From Glebionis coronaria (Eukaryota; Streptophyta; Magnoliopsida; Asterales; Asteraceae): 64,000 bases of DNA. Position numbers and translations under genes: made by a program. Where the stretch lies: NCBI GenBank assembly GCA_025667525.1, contig CM046875.1, positions 527,955,079-528,019,078 on the forward strand. Direction: 5' to 3'. Shown here one piece after another: positions 40,347 to 53,937 of this stretch (positions within the stretch are counted from its first letter, which is position 1; each line of letters opens with the position of its first letter). The notes under the pieces were generated by a model. It did not search any database. It was not told where the DNA came from and saw only the letters and a list, made by a program, of their open reading frames with translations.

Positions 40347-41608
40347 AAATTCTCCTTTAAGATTTTTAGTGTGAGCATTTTGAAAACCTTGTGTAGTGTT
40401 TTGAAAATCACGGTTTTGGTTTTGATTAGTGACTTATCCATTCCCATTTTGATAATTCCCCTTGTTATAGTTACGTGAATTGCCTTGGTAATTACCACCT
40501 TGGTTGTTGTTTCGATAGTTATTAACATTTTGATTTGGTGGAGCTTGATTTTGGCGGGACCTTGACCGTTTTGGTTGTAAGTTCCCGTTGCTACATAAGC
40601 ACTCGAAGTGTTACCATCCGCGGTAATGCACTCGGAAAGATCATGAGCTCCTCCACAAGACAAACAACTCTTAGCAACTGCTTTAACCGAAGCGGAATTT
40701 GAAGCTTCTTGAGCTTTCCAATGGGACATAAGATTAGCAAATCTATCAAAAAACCGATTTTCCTCATTAGCTTCATCATGTAAGGCATTAATGCTACGAG
40801 ACGATGACGACGATGACGAACCCAAATTGGCAACACTCGGTGTGTTACGAGGGCTATAAACCTTAGATCTATTCTCGATGATTTGTAAAGCCTCATTAGT
40901 CGTCTTACACAAAAAATTACCACCCGCGGCGGCATTCAAATAATCTCGTTCATGATCATTAAGCCCATTATAAAAAGTATCAATTTGATGCAATTCCGAA
41001 AAATCATGGTGTGGACATTCATGTAACATTTCTTTAAAGCGTTCCCATGCCATTGAAAAACTTTCATTATTTCTTTGTACAAATCGTGAAATCTCATTTT
41101 TCAAATGTGTTGTTTTAGATGGTGGAAAAAACTTGTTCACAAACTTAGAAACGAGATCACCCCATGTCAAAATCGAATTTGGCGGTTCTTTCTCAAGCCA
41201 AATTTTTGCGGGTCCATCTAACAAGTATGGAAACACCATCATCTTAATGGCGTCATGTGGAACATCCTTAAACTTGCTAGTAGCGGTGAGACGATTAAAA
41301 TTCCTAATGTGATAGTGCGGGTTATCTTTCTCATGACCTCTAAACTTATTTGCTTGCAACATCGACATTAAACCCGTCTTAATCTCGAAATTCTCCGCAA
41401 GGATGGCGGGAATCACAATGGCCTCTCCAAAACCCTCGGTGGGTGCTTGAAGCAACTCCATCATAGTACGATTAGCCATGACAACTTCTTGTTCTACAAT
41501 AGGTTCAACAATTGGAGGTTGTTCTTCAATCAACGTCTCTTGATTTGCTTGCTTTTGAAGACGTTTACGAGCTCGTTTTGCTTGATTACGAGTGATCATA
41601 AACTTCAC
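40292..41608 (-). pseudogene. gag: E2 gag (Athila-type Gag), frameshifted near its C-terminus
   Basis: A 438-residue open frame from an ATG at 41608. It carries the gag domain (KIWLEKEPPNSILTWGDL, FFPPSKTTHLKNEI) at about residues 130-240 and a C-x2-C-x3-H-x4-C zinc-knuckle-like motif (CLSCGGAHDLSEC) near 315. The last ~85 residues switch to an Ile/Lys/Thr-rich sequence, which is the wrong frame of an N/Q/G-rich region; the correct frame resumes as 40346. The N-terminus is basic (ARKRLQKQ). Confidence 0.87.
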
Positions 41609-42328
41609 GAAGAATGGGAGATGAGCAAAGAAGATTCTTTTTGGGTGTTTTGTGAATTTTCAATTTTTTTGTGTTTTTGATTGTTTTTAATTTTTTATGG
41701 ATTTTGGTGTATCTTCGTAGACAACAATCTACAAAATCTCTCCTCGAATCAAACTCTTGATTAAAGAAGCCTCAAAGGAATGAAAACGATCACGTGGAGT
41801 GAACGCCTTCGAATGACTTTAGAACTTTGGTGAAAACCAAATTGTTCAAGAGGTTTTAATCACAAAGAAACCAAGCAAATATATTATACGTAATAATACT
41901 TTGGGCGACAAAACCCTCGATTAGCCTTCAATCTCAAAATACTCACAAGCAAGCGGGGAAACGAGGCGGCGCGAAGCAGTTAAGAGCCTTTTTCCTTAGG
42001 GTATATTTTATAATACCCGCCTTATACCCACCTTATAGTTTGTATTTTTCAAAATCGAGCTTCACGAAAGTATTTATCTATTTTTGCCTTTTTTCTTTTT
42101 GTTTGAGATTCGAATACAATAATTAGGAGATCAAATCCCAATTAAAGTTGTGTTTCACACTTTTGGAGATATTTTGAATTTGTTGTGATACTTAATACAA
42201 TATAGTAATAATATTTTTACAAGAAAAACCAAGAAAACCGATAATACGTATTAGTAGATTTCTACTAATACAAATATTATTTTTGGTTAATATTAAAAAC
42301 AACAATGCAAATTAATCACGACACACCT
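41609..42328 (-). mobile_element. E2 5' leader
   Basis: AT-rich untranslated leader between primer site and gag. No gene is visible. It is similar in wording to the E1 leader near 10500-10770. Confidence 0.65.
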
Positions 42329-42345
42329 CCCCGGCAGCGGCGCCA
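42329..42345 (-). promoter_or_regulatory. E2 primer binding site, tRNA-Asp
   Basis: On the - strand TGGCGCCGCTGCCGGGG, three bases inside the 5' LTR, matches the complement of the plant tRNA-Asp 3' end except for one base over 17. Confidence 0.92.
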
Positions 42346-42348
42346 AAA

Positions 42349-45300
42349 TGATTGTAGGAAATTACAACTCTTGTTTAGGAAAACAAAGAGCGTAAATAGG
42401 GAAAAAGTATTAAACAAATGATTTTAGGAAAAACCAAGTGTTAATGACCCAAAGGTGAAAGTTCCAAGTTCGTTTCCCAAGGAGGTATATGTGTGTGAAA
42501 AACTTGTTAAATGTTTGTGATTAATGATTGGTTTAGAAGGGGATGAGAAAAGAAGATGACGAAGACGTGAAAATAATACTACGACGACAAAACGTAAAAC
42601 CGTAAAAACTACAAAAATAAAAATTAATTCTAAAAATTACCAAAAATTTACCAAAAATCAAAATTATTAAACTAAGAGTTTACCAATGATCATAACTTTT
42701 TCAAACCTTTTAAATAATTAAATATTTAATTTTTAAATGCTAATTAAAGCCCTAAAAATCAAATAAATTATCAAAAAGCCCAAATAAAGATTTTTCAATT
42801 GGTAAACCTCTAAAATGACCTAAAAAGATTAAAAACTATTTTTAGAAATTTTTAAACTAATAAAAACTATTTAAAATGATTTAAAAACTATTAAAACTTA
42901 AAATAATTATAAAAATTAATCTAAAAGTGATAAAATTATTATAAAAGTTGCTAAATTCCAATTTTAATGTATTAAAGCTAAGAAAAATGTAAAAAGTTGG
43001 AAAATGTGAAATTTGAAAAATAATAATAAAATAATATTAAAATAATATTAAAAATCCAAAAATTATAAAAAATTCTAAAAACTTGCAAACTAGTTTATTT
43101 TAACCTAAATAAACAGAAAATCAAAGTGAAATGACCAGAATACCACTATTGGGCCCTCAAATGGGCCAAAACCAAAAACAGTCAACCCTTAATGGGCTTT
43201 TTAGCCCAAAAAGTCAAACTTGGCCCAATTGACTTGGAAAAGCCCTATCTGACTCAAAATTTAATTCTAAGAACAAAACTCTAAAGGCCCAAAAGCTGAA
43301 TGTGAGCTTATCACAGCTTAATAAGCAAACAACTTATTCTTATTGGGCTTTTTAGCCCATTAAGCAATAAGCTAATGCCATAAGCTCTAATTTGACACAC
43401 AACCTTCTTTTGGGATGCTTATAAGATCTGTAAAAAGAAATTTTGAAAAAGCACACTCAATAAGCCAGAAATAAGCAAAGTAAAAATCCACAAAACGACA
43501 AAATAGTCGTTTTTGAGAAATAAGGCACCTCAGGACTTGATTCAACTTGCAAAAGATCACAAATGGACTCAATAAGCCAAATCAATCAACATAATTCCAA
43601 TAAGCAAAACCAATAAGCCAGAATAAGCCAATAAGCACTTATGAAAAAGTCAATTAAGTTGGTTTTCTAGTCAAACCCTAAAGTCAACCCACCAAATGCT
43701 CCAGTATGAACAAATGGGTCAAATAATGAGCACCTATTACAAAATCCAAGTTGTTGCTGGTTAAAATAAACTATTATAGCTTATTGATAAGCTGAACCCA
43801 ATTTAACACTAGCAGTAGCAACCAGCAGGGGAAAGGAGTTCCCACTGCTTTGACTATTTGACTGAGCTTTTTAGAGAGTTCTAGTTGGATTCAATTGGAA
43901 ACAAGGGCACACTTGTGATCAGTGAACCACAAGGAGTCAATAGCAACAAGAAAATCCAAATTGGTTCACACAATAAGCCATAAATGATCAAACAGTTACC
44001 AACCAAACTCAACAGGATGCATACACAAGCTATATTAACTATGAATAAGCATAAATCAACTTATAACAAACACTGAATCAAAGCAAACAACAAGATCAAA
44101 GCACAAAAAGTTACTGATGAACAAGGTGCATATGCAGAAACTATTTTGCTGATCTATTTGACACTTGATCCAATTTCAGGCACTCAAATCTCTTCTCCTG
44201 GTGTAATTAACTAAGGTTTAGCACTTGTTAGCCCTAGCCTAAGCTTAGATCTAGGTGTCCTCAAAATCCTAGCCAATTTTACCAAGAATCCAAGATTTTA
44301 TACCTTATTTTATGAATCTAGGTGTTTCAAACCTTCAAACCTGCAAACAGATGAACAATAGCAACTACATAACAGATACTAACACTTGCAAACACAATAC
44401 CACAACTTAGCAAACCACAAATCCAAATCATGCAGTTGATCCAAACACCCCTTAATCAACTACTTAACAAAGAAACTTGTGATTTCTACTAATAACCTAC
44501 TGATTTTAAAGGTCAAAAACACTTACTAGATAGCAACTAACAGAATCAAACTCAAAAATCACCAGCACAAACACAAGAACACAAAATCAAAGCACCAAAT
44601 CCAAAACAGGCAGTAACATGAAATTTTGAGAGGAATCTTAACAAGAGGTTATACCTGCCCTCCACAACATCCTAGGAGGGCCAGCTATGCTCCTTGGACC
44701 TTGTTCAACAACTAGAACAAGACCAAGGTACTTCAAAGAAGATGATCAAAGCCTGCTGATGTTCAAAGTAGAACAAGGCTTTGATTATCAAATGTCTTCA
44801 ACACAAAACAACAAACAACTCAACCAAAGGCTTAGAACTCTTCCCAGGCTTGGTGTCAACAAGCTTGAAGGAGCTCAAGGCTTATGGCTAAGGGTTAGTA
44901 CACAACAATAAGCAAAAATCAGAAACTAGGATTTCAAGGTTTTTGAACCTTGAAAACCTTATGAACCAAGACGTGCCTTAACCACAAGATTAAGGAAGGT
45001 CTTAACAATAAAATGGAACTCAGATTTAGGCTATTCTAACACCAACTTTTAATCAAATCAAAAAGAGAATTCAAATTTTTCAGAAATTCAAATTTTATTA
45101 ACATAAAAAGGAATTACAAAGATTGATAGCCTAAAACTGGAACAAAGGGACTCTCACATGTTGAGGTCTCCTTTTATAGGCAAATGCCTGGCTACACTAT
45201 TCACAAACCCTAGAAGTGAATTCTCTAAAATGCCCCTGAGCTCTTGAGGCAGTTTGTTGTTGATGAGCTGTCCAAATTGATCCAAGACGTTCATTTTAGC

Positions 45301-46235
45301 TTTGTGATCAAGCAAAGAGTGTCAGCTGTTGATTTTGCCACATAGGATTACTTGGAGGCTAAGTTGTGTTTTGATTGGGTGACGTGTTGAATGGTGGGGT
45401 CCTTTGGGTAATGGGATTGAGGGTTTTGTGTATGGGATGTGTTACTGCACATGTGAATCACACAAGTGCCAGGGTAATTGCAATTAACCCTTTGTTTTAA
45501 GTGGGGTAAAATCCGGGTGGATAAAAGTGAATAGTTGAGTGTTTGATCCGTTTTTGGTGGAATGGTAAAGTGTTTGGCGCAATTTCCTTTTGAATGTTTC
45601 AATTGCCCATGTTTAACCCTTGTGTTTTCAGAAAACATGTATTAAACGTTTTTCAGCCTAAAAACTCATATCCCTTTGTTAAAGAGTTTCACACTTTGGC
45701 AGTTTTGGCACAAAACTTTCCAACAAGGTTTACAAGGGTTGTTTTTGCCATTTTGAGATATTTCAAGGGCTGAATTTGGACATTCTTGATCTTTAAAGGT
45801 CTTCAATGTATCTTTGGCTTCATGAGGGACCATAATTGACAATTTGGAATTGTTGAGGGACTAAACTTGCCATTTCTTCAAAGTAGAAGGACCATTTGTG
45901 TAATTTTGACAAACTTAAGGGACCAAACTTGTAATTATGAATATACAAGGGTTTTAAGTGTCATTTCTTCATTCATTGAGGATCAATCTTGCATATCTTC
46001 AAGTCTTCAAAGGTATTTGTTGAATATTCCATGAATTAGGGCCCGGTTCTTTGTACGGCTTCGTTTCTCGTGTCCGTATTTCCTTGTATCTTGTGATCTT
46101 TTGTCTTTTTCACGATATCCATACCTAAAATACACAAGTAAACAAACACAAGCATATATATGGTATTTTATGACATTTTTATGCATTTAAAGCCCGAAAA
46201 GAACGATGAGATCATGTATAAATGCCATCTCATCA
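42349..46235 (-). repeat. E2 5' LTR (right on + strand)
   Basis: Near-identical partner of 29852-33803. The main difference is a deletion of about 65 bases corresponding to 31505-31570 in the left LTR, at a CCA microhomology. The promoter that would drive E2 lies here, with the TATA box near 45170-45180. Confidence 0.93.
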
Positions 46236-46240
46236 CCTAT
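46236..46240. repeat. target site duplication of E2, right copy (CCTAT)
   Basis: Matches 29847-29851; E3 pol resumes here. Confidence 0.93.
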
Positions 46241-47912
46241 ACGGAACAAAGTGCACAGTGCATACTGACCATAAAGTTTGCAACACATATTGGATCAGAA
46301 GGAGCTGAACATGAGACAACGCCATTGGATTGAGTTGGTGAGTGACTACGACTACGAGATCAAATACCACCCCGGTAAAGCAAACGTGGTTACTGATGCT
46401 TTAAGTCGTAAGGAAACGGACCCTCCTATGAGAGTTCAGGCATTAGTTATGGCAATCAGTTTGGATCTACCCAAACAGATTTTGGAAGCTCAGACTCAAG
46501 CCCAATTACCTGAAAACCTCGTGAAGGAAGACGTCGGGGGAATGCTCAGAACTGATCTTAGTAAGGAGAAGCTAGAACCTAGAGCAGATGGAACCCTGTG
46601 CCTTCACGGACGAAGTTGGTTACCTTGTTATGGAGACTTGAGGAACGTGATCATGCACGAATCTCATAAGTCGAAATATTCTATACATCCCAGATCTAAA
46701 AAGATGTATCAGGATATGAAGAAGTTATATTGGTGGCCGAATATGAAAGCCAACATTGCCACCTACGTTCAGAAGTGCTTGACCTGTGCACGTGTCAAAA
46801 CTGCATACCAGAGACCATCGGGTTTACTTGTACAACCCGAGATACCGAAATGGAAGTGGGACAACATCACCATGGACTTTGTCACCAAACTCCCTAAGTC
46901 ATCTCACAGTTACGATACTATCTGGGTAATCGTCGATCGACTCACCAAGTCCGCTCATTTCCTTCCAATTAGGGAGAACGATTCCCTTACAAGACTAGCA
47001 AAAACGTACCTGAAGGAGATTGTGACCAAACATGGAATACCAATGTCGATAATCTGTGATCGAGATGGTAGGTTCACATCAAACTTTTAAAAGGCTTTCC
47101 AACGAGCCTTAGGTACCAATTTAGACATGAGCACTGCTTATCATCCGCAGACTGATGGTCAAAGTGAACGAACCATCCAGACTCTAGAGGACATGCTACG
47201 AGCATGTGTGATTGATTTTGGAAATGGATGGGTTGACCACATTCCTTTAGTGGAATTCTCCTACAACAACAGTTATCACGCCTGTATTAAGGTTGCCCCT
47301 TTTGAAGCACTGTACGGTCGCAAATGCCGTTCACCTGTGTGCTGGGCAGAAGTAGGTGAATTTCAGCTCACTGGACCAGAACTAATCCAGGAGACTACAG
47401 ACAAGATCGTCCTCATTAAGTAAAGAATTCAAGCTGCTCGCGATCGACAAAACAGCTACGCGAACCTGAAACGCAAACCTATGCAATTTAAAGTAGGTGA
47501 CCGTGTTATGATCAAAGTATCACCTTGGAAGGGTATTGTACGCTTTGGCAAACGTGGAAAACTGAATCCACGTTATGTTGGCCCTTTCAAAGTAATAGCC
47601 AGGATCGGGGAAGTAGCTTATCGTTTGGAGTTGCCCCAGCAACTGAGTCGGGTACACTCTACCTTTCATGTGTCTAACCTGAAGAAATGCTATGCTGAAG
47701 AACCATTGGCTATGCCATTGGAGGGAGTTCAATTTGACGACAAACTCTAGTTCATAGAAGAACCAGTGGAAATCATGGAGAGGACAGTTAAGAAATTGAA
47801 ACGCAGTCGCATCCCGTTGGTCGAAGTACGTTGGAACTCTAAGAGAGGCCCTGAGTTCACTTGGGAACGAGAAGAATCGTTCAAAACCAAGTACCCACAC
47901 TTTTTCATCTGA
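46236..47912 (+). pseudogene. pol: E3 RNase H, integrase and chromodomain-like end
   Basis: Continuation of E3 pol after the E2 insertion, in one frame, with in-frame stops at about 47088, 47421 and 47748 and a terminal stop at 47910-47912. It begins with the RNase H end ([23 protein letters not shown]), followed by the integrase zinc domain ([12 protein letters not shown] ... CLTCARVK), the DDE core ([29 protein letters not shown]) and the GPY/F-type module ([10 protein letters not shown]). The last ~50 residues carry the pattern V-x-V-x-W-x5-G-P-E-F-T-W-E-R-E, which is the chromodomain-like signature of chromoviral integrases and supports Tekay-like placement. Such domains target integration to heterochromatin. 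Confidence 0.9.
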
Positions 47913-47965
47913 CCAATGACTTCGTCCTAAGCTTTGAGGACAAAGCTAAAATAACGGGATGGTGC
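47913..47965 (+). mobile_element. E3 3' spacer with weak polypurine tract
   Basis: Short spacer containing TTTGAGGACAAAG, a phrase typical of the end of plant chromoviruses, and AACGGGATGG before the LTR. The purine tract is weaker than in the Athila elements. Confidence 0.6.
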
Positions 47966-50900
47966 TGTAAAACCTCTGATTTTGCCTTATTGACTTTGTC
48001 AACTGTTGTACTATTTATTTTTGGAATCTATACAATTTTACCTTTATATGACTTATTTTTAATCATATACCTTTTATCATACTACCTTTCATATTTATTT
48101 TAATATTTATATGGACCTCTAGTCATTGTTGACTACCTTGGCAACTGACTGGCCACCTGAAAGAACCAGGACTCATCACCTCAGTACATATTTTTGAGAT
48201 AGACTGTAACTTTACTTAATTTAATTATTAAGTACTTGGACTTATTTTATATGTACATATTTACATATATTACATAATAGGAATAAACACCTAACACCTT
48301 AAAAAAATGTACATTATTTAACATTGTCATTTATTTACTTTATTTAAGTAAAATAATTATAGTGATGTATTTAATATACACTTTCACTAAATTACCTAAA
48401 AGCTTCAAAAAAGATACCTATAACTCAACAAATGCTTACAATATTAAACTAGGGCTATTATTCTCATACAACACTTGATAAAAATGGTCAAAAACCCTCC
48501 CACATGCATGCTATGCCGTGTATATATATACACATACCTACCCATTCATAATCATTTTCCTAACTTACAAGTATAATCATGTGTATCCCACTAATACACT
48601 ATAGCTTAAGCCTAAACCATGCTTTTCTTACACCTTACTTACACACACCATGCATAACACTATGCAAAGTCCCTTCTTGTCCCCTTTGACCTCTAAACAC
48701 ACGGCACCCTCCTTTTCCATTTGAGGGGAAAGTCAATTACTATTTTGAGCATGTGGGGAATAAGCTAGCATATTTCTCAAACCAAATCCTAAGTGAATCA
48801 AACCAAGATTCATATGAGATGCATAGTACAAACAAGATCACAAGTGGATACTTCTCTTTCCTTAATTTAGCCGAAACATACACATAACACACACAACACA
48901 AAACACTTGCAACTCAAATCTCACTTCATCTATCTCTCTCTCAACCTAAGGCTAAAAATCCTTTTCCACCATTAACAAACCTTCAAGCTCATTTACTACT
49001 CCTAAAGCATGTCTCATCCTACTTGAATGCTTATCACTAGTTCACTCTACAAGTATCTTGATCATTGAAGCAAGTAAAGAAGCCCTAGAAGCTCCCATTG
49101 AGGCCACGGCTTGTTTTAGCTACAAGGATTCCCATTGTTGAAAGCTTATCACTTTTTCTTACTATCACTCCTAAACCTATCTAAACAAGTAAGTTAAACT
49201 TAAACCTATCTTTCAATATATTTACCTTTCATATACATTAACATACACATGGTTATTCTTAGTAAAATTTAATGTTGAAACAAATATATGAAACCTTAAA
49301 CCTATTTTAGGTCACGGCTTGAATTATGTCATGACTTAAAATAATGTAAAATCTTAATAACCATGAAGAACATATCACTATAAGCTAGTTAAACTTGAAA
49401 AACTATGGAAACCTAAGCATGCATATATATGGGACGTGGGGTATAAGCCCTATGATTCTATATTGGGTAATCTTGTAATGTTTAGATATGCCTAGAAATA
49501 CTAGATTTATGATTATAGTTTCCTTAAAATGATAAGCTCACTATTTTTGCCTTATAAGATTTAGTTTAAGCCCACTATAATAAGCTAACCTAAATATACT
49601 CTGTTATTACTAGATAATGTTTTTATAAAACTTTTAGTGTCAAAATATAACTTTATAAAGTTTCATGTTGAAAATATAGATCTATAAGTGTTTTGGACTA
49701 AAATAATAAATCTAAGAAGTTTTGGATTAAAATAATAAATCTACTAAATTTCGGATTAAAAGTAACATATATAATAATTTCGGGTTGGATTTGTAATTTT
49801 ACAAAGTGTAGGGATCTAAATGAACAAGTATAGAAACTTATTTTCCAAAAATATAAACTTTAGGGCCACTTTTGTAATTAGCCGTGAGTTGAGGGTGTTG
49901 TTTTGACATTATCCGAAACTCCAAGTTAACATAAAGGACTTAAATGAGATTTCTATAACGTTAGGGTAATTTGTGTAATTTAATATAATCCCTAGGGACC
50001 TTTTATGCCAACTTAGTAAACTTTACTAACCCTAAGTAAACCCTAGGGGCTATTTGTGCCTTAAGCCGAAACATATACAAGCCCTAGGGGGCACTTATGA
50101 AACTTATAAGCAAACCCTAATATAAGCCGAATACTTTAGGGACTAAATTTGCCATTCTATGAAACTTAAACAAACCCTAGTTACATGTGTAACTAGGGAG
50201 GGACCAATATTATAATTACTTGAAATATTTAGAAACCCTAGGGGTATAAAAGTAATTTAACCGCGGGTAATTATTTAAATAGAAAGACTAAAATGTAATT
50301 TATACAAAGTATAACGAACCCTAAAATTTCTATATACTTATATACGATATTTAAAACGTAAAACTTAAATAAACATAACATTTGTTATTTTTCCGAACTC
50401 ATAATTTAATAATTATAAACACTATGTAAACGTGGAATTTAATTAAAATGTTATACGTTTTATAAACCTTATTTATATATTGAACATAAATTAAAAATGA
50501 TTAACTTATAAAATAAATATATTAATTATATTTATTTTCTATTACCTTAAATATATATAAAACTACCTTTTATAAATATTTAAAGTGTTTTATAAACAAC
50601 ATAAGTACAAAAATATTAATTAAATAGATTAATTAATTTAACCTTATTATTTATTTTTATACTTAAAATAACTACTACTAGAACTTGTACAACGATGAAC
50701 TAAAGTACAAGTATCGTAATAAAATGCTTAAAACCAGTATAAGCATGCACAAATTTATTCTGAAACTTTTATGCATTATGTTATGCATTTACTGAGACAT
50801 TATAATTATTTAGGTCGTTGATTGTATCGTGAGCATCCTTATCAGATTTATCTACTGACTTATTGTTGTACTACCAAGGTGAGTTCATGGCCCCACTTTA

Positions 50901-51649
50901 TATATTGACAAACTTTTAAACCTTTTAATGGGGAAGAAAACATGCAACATATTTTATTTTATGGACATGGATTGAACTGTGAAACCTTTGATTATATTGC
51001 CTAATGTAGATGAACCCGCATGACCCGTGCATCTAAAACTGTTACAATTATTGAATTACCTGAATGTTATAAATAGATCTATTTGGGATTGACCGTCCCC
51101 ATCTGGGTGAGTCATGCTCACTGTGCCTAGGCCAGGACAACATATGTTTCACATGTCAGCACTTATTATTTTTATTGGTGCCTTTTTATAAGGCGAAGGG
51201 TCCTTATTTGTTAAGGACTTAACTGTCAAGTCTCAGTTTCAGGCAATATGGGAATGTAATTACTTTTAAGTATTGATGCTTTGTGCATTACTACTTCAGT
51301 GAATATTTATTGTCCAAACTTATTTTATTAAACCTGTGAATTCACCAACTTTATGTTGACTCTCTAAGCATGTTTTCTTAGGAAATTGAAGCAGGTTTTG
51401 GTGTGCATGGAGTCAAGCATCATGATAGGCTGCATTTATAGAGCTCATTTGGGGTTTTATAAACTGGGGAATAATTAAAACTGTTGAACAATGTTGAAGA
51501 CTATTCTAATACTATTTGCACTTTTAATCATGTAATAAATGTAAGGATAATCTTTTATATGTTGCTATATACACTGTCTGCTGTTGATCTACCTACGTGA
51601 CACCCAAATATTATTTCCGCTGCATTTGACTCAATTTGGGGGTGTCACA
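47966..51649 (+). repeat. E3 3' LTR (3.68 kb)
   Basis: Starts TGTAAAACCTCTG and ends GGGTGTCACA. The homologous part of the left LTR is 23189-25949. It contains repeated CCCTAGGG palindromes and phrases of the AGGGACTAAATTTGCC type. A TATA-like run TGTATATATATAC lies near 48515-48530. Downstream, E4 pol coding sequence starts immediately. Confidence 0.9.
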
Positions 51650-53581
51650 TTTCCTTGGTCATGCGGGCTTCTATCGTCGTTTCATTCAAGATTTTTCTAA
51701 GATCACTTGCCCGATGACCCACCTCTTGGAAAAAGATACTCCTTTTATCTTTTCTAAAGAGTGTATTGACTCTTTCAATCTTTTTAAGGATAAATTAACT
51801 AAGGCACCGGTCTTGGTTACCCCTAATTGGGAGCTACCTTTTGAATTGATGTGTGATGCTAGTGATTTTGATATTGGAGCGGTTTTAGGCCAAAGAGTGA
51901 ACAAACACTTCCAACCAATCCATTATGCTAGAAAGACAATGACGGGGGCTCAATTGCATTATACCACTACTGAAAAAGATCTTTTAGCTGTAGTGTACGC
52001 TTTTGAGAAGTTCTGCCCCTATCTTGTTCTTTCCACCACCATTGTGTACACCGATCACTCCGCGTTGAAGTACTTGTTAACTTAACAAGATTCCAAGCCA
52101 AGACTTCTTCGTTGGGTTCTACTCCTTCAAGAATTCAAAATTGAAATTCGTGATAAAAAGGGAGCGGAAAACCTAGCCGCGGATCATCTTAGTAGACTCG
52201 AGGATCCTTATCAAGGGGAGCTCCCAAATCAAGAGATTAATGACTCTTTTCCCCTTGAGGCCTTGATGTATATTAACTCCAGTCTTGATGAAACCCTATG
52301 TTTTATGGACAATGCAAACTATTTGGCGGGTGGAATTCTCAAGGAAGGGTTAACGTCTCAACAAAAGAAAAAGTTCTTTAAAGACATTAAGCACTAATTT
52401 TGGGACGACCCTTACCTTTTCAAACAATGTGAGGATCTTGTCATTCGTCGGTGTGTTGATGGGCCGGCAGCTTTACTAATCCTTGAAGCCTGCCACAAAG
52501 GACCCACCGGTGGTCACTTTGGTCCTAATTACACCGCGAAGAAAGTTTTCGACTCCGGATTCTATTGGCCCTCCATTTATCATGACGCTCATGAAATGGT
52601 TAAACATTGTGATGCTTTCCAAAGACAAGGCAAGATCACACATAAAGATGAGATGCCTCAAAATTTCATACAAGAGTGTAAAATCTTTGACGTATGGGGC
52701 ATCGACTTTATGGGGCCATTTCCATCATCCAAAGGGAACAAGTACATCCTCGTAGCCGTTGACTACGTATCCAAATGGGTTGAAGCAAAGGCTCTCCCTA
52801 CGAACGATGCGAGGGTGGTTGTGAAATTTTTAAAACAACTTTTGCTCAATTCGGTGTTCCTCGTGCTATCATCAGTGACCGCGGGACTCATTTTTGCAAT
52901 GATCAATTTGCTTGAGTCATGTCTAAGTACGGTGTCAATCACCGTCTTTCCACCGCTTATCATCCCCAAACAAATGGTCAAGCCGAGATATCTAACCATG
53001 GATTGAAGAGAATATTATAGCGAACTGTGGGAGAGCATCGTGCCTCGTGGGCTGATAAGTTAGATGATGCTTTGTGGGCTTTCCGTACCGCATATAAGAC
53101 ACCTATTGGTTGCACTCCATATCGTCTTATGTACGGGAAGGCATGCCACCTCCCTATTGAGTTGGAGCATAAGGCGTACTGGGCCTTGAAGTGGGCCAAT
53201 TTTGACATCAACAAAGCCGGTGATCTTCGGAAGATTCAACTCAACGAGCTAAATGAACTGAGGAATGAAGCTTATGAGAATTCATTAATCTACAAGGAGA
53301 AAACCAAGATCATTCATGATGCAAGGATTAAGAACCGAGAGTTTCACGTTGGTGATCAAGTTTTACTCTTTAACTCTCGGTTGAAGATTTTCTCGAGCAA
53401 GCTGAAGAGTCGTTGGTCTGGTCCGTTCACCGTCGCCAAAGTCTTCCCTTACGGAACCATTGAACTTTCTCAACCAAATGGGCCGAATTTTAAAGTGAAT
53501 GGCCAGCGTGTGAAGCTGTACTTTGGTGAGGACATCTCTCATGACATGATTCCATCTCTCACCACGTTTCCCTTGAATTAG
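51650..53581 (+). pseudogene. pol: E4 RT end, RNase H and integrase (Athila-type)
   Basis: The 3' half of an Athila pol, cut off at the left by E3. It opens at the RT thumb/connection motif FLGHAGFYRRFI, then RNase H (CDASDFDIGAVLGQR, YTDHSALKYL), then integrase ([32 protein letters not shown]-equivalent, [21 protein letters not shown]) and the C-terminal region ending at 53581. Stops lie at 52083 and about 52396, and a frameshift lies near 52845 between the two conserved Asp regions, followed by further stops. In the zinc domain the last Cys of the HHCC motif is replaced (CDAF where E2 has CDSC). The level of decay exceeds E2, consistent with E4 being the oldest gypsy copy here. Confidence 0.88.
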
Positions 53582-53589
53582 TTCTGGGT

Positions 53590-53609
53590 CGAGTCAGGCT
53601 CGTGACTCG
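53590..53609 (+). other. conserved Athila 3' UTR hairpin 1 (E4 copy)
   Basis: CGAGTC, 8-base loop, GACTCG, 9 bases after the last integrase codon. Confidence 0.7.
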
Positions 53610-53937
53610 GTTAACAAAAACAAGCGCTTCTTGGGAGGCAACCCATTGATCTATCCTTTTCCCGTTTTCATAATAAGTGTAGGGGGAGCCCCGTAGGTAT
53701 TTGTTGTTTTCTTTCTTATGATGTGCAGGGATTAAAGCTTCAATGAGCACTTTTGATGACATTTGACGAACCGTGATCCCGTGTACCCGTCTTCCCGGTT
53801 CTATCCTAAACTGTCGTGATTCAATATTTCATATCTTATATGTTGACATTGAAATCACTATAGTTGTCCTTTCCTTAGCAAGATTTAAACAAAGTTCACA
53901 ATGTCCTAAGTGTAGGGGAGTTTACTCCCACATGCTT

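Larger units (their letters stand above)
29852..46235 (-). mobile_element. E2: complete Athila-type Ty3/gypsy retrotransposon (16.4 kb)
   Basis: Long LTRs (3952 and 3887 bp) with TG...CA ends, a CCTAT target duplication, a tRNA-Asp primer site, a polypurine tract, and gag, PR, RT, RNase H and integrase domains in the gypsy order on the - strand. It is inserted into E3 pol. The coding region carries stops and frameshifts, so it is now inactive, but the LTRs remain very similar, so the insertion is fairly recent. Confidence 0.95.
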
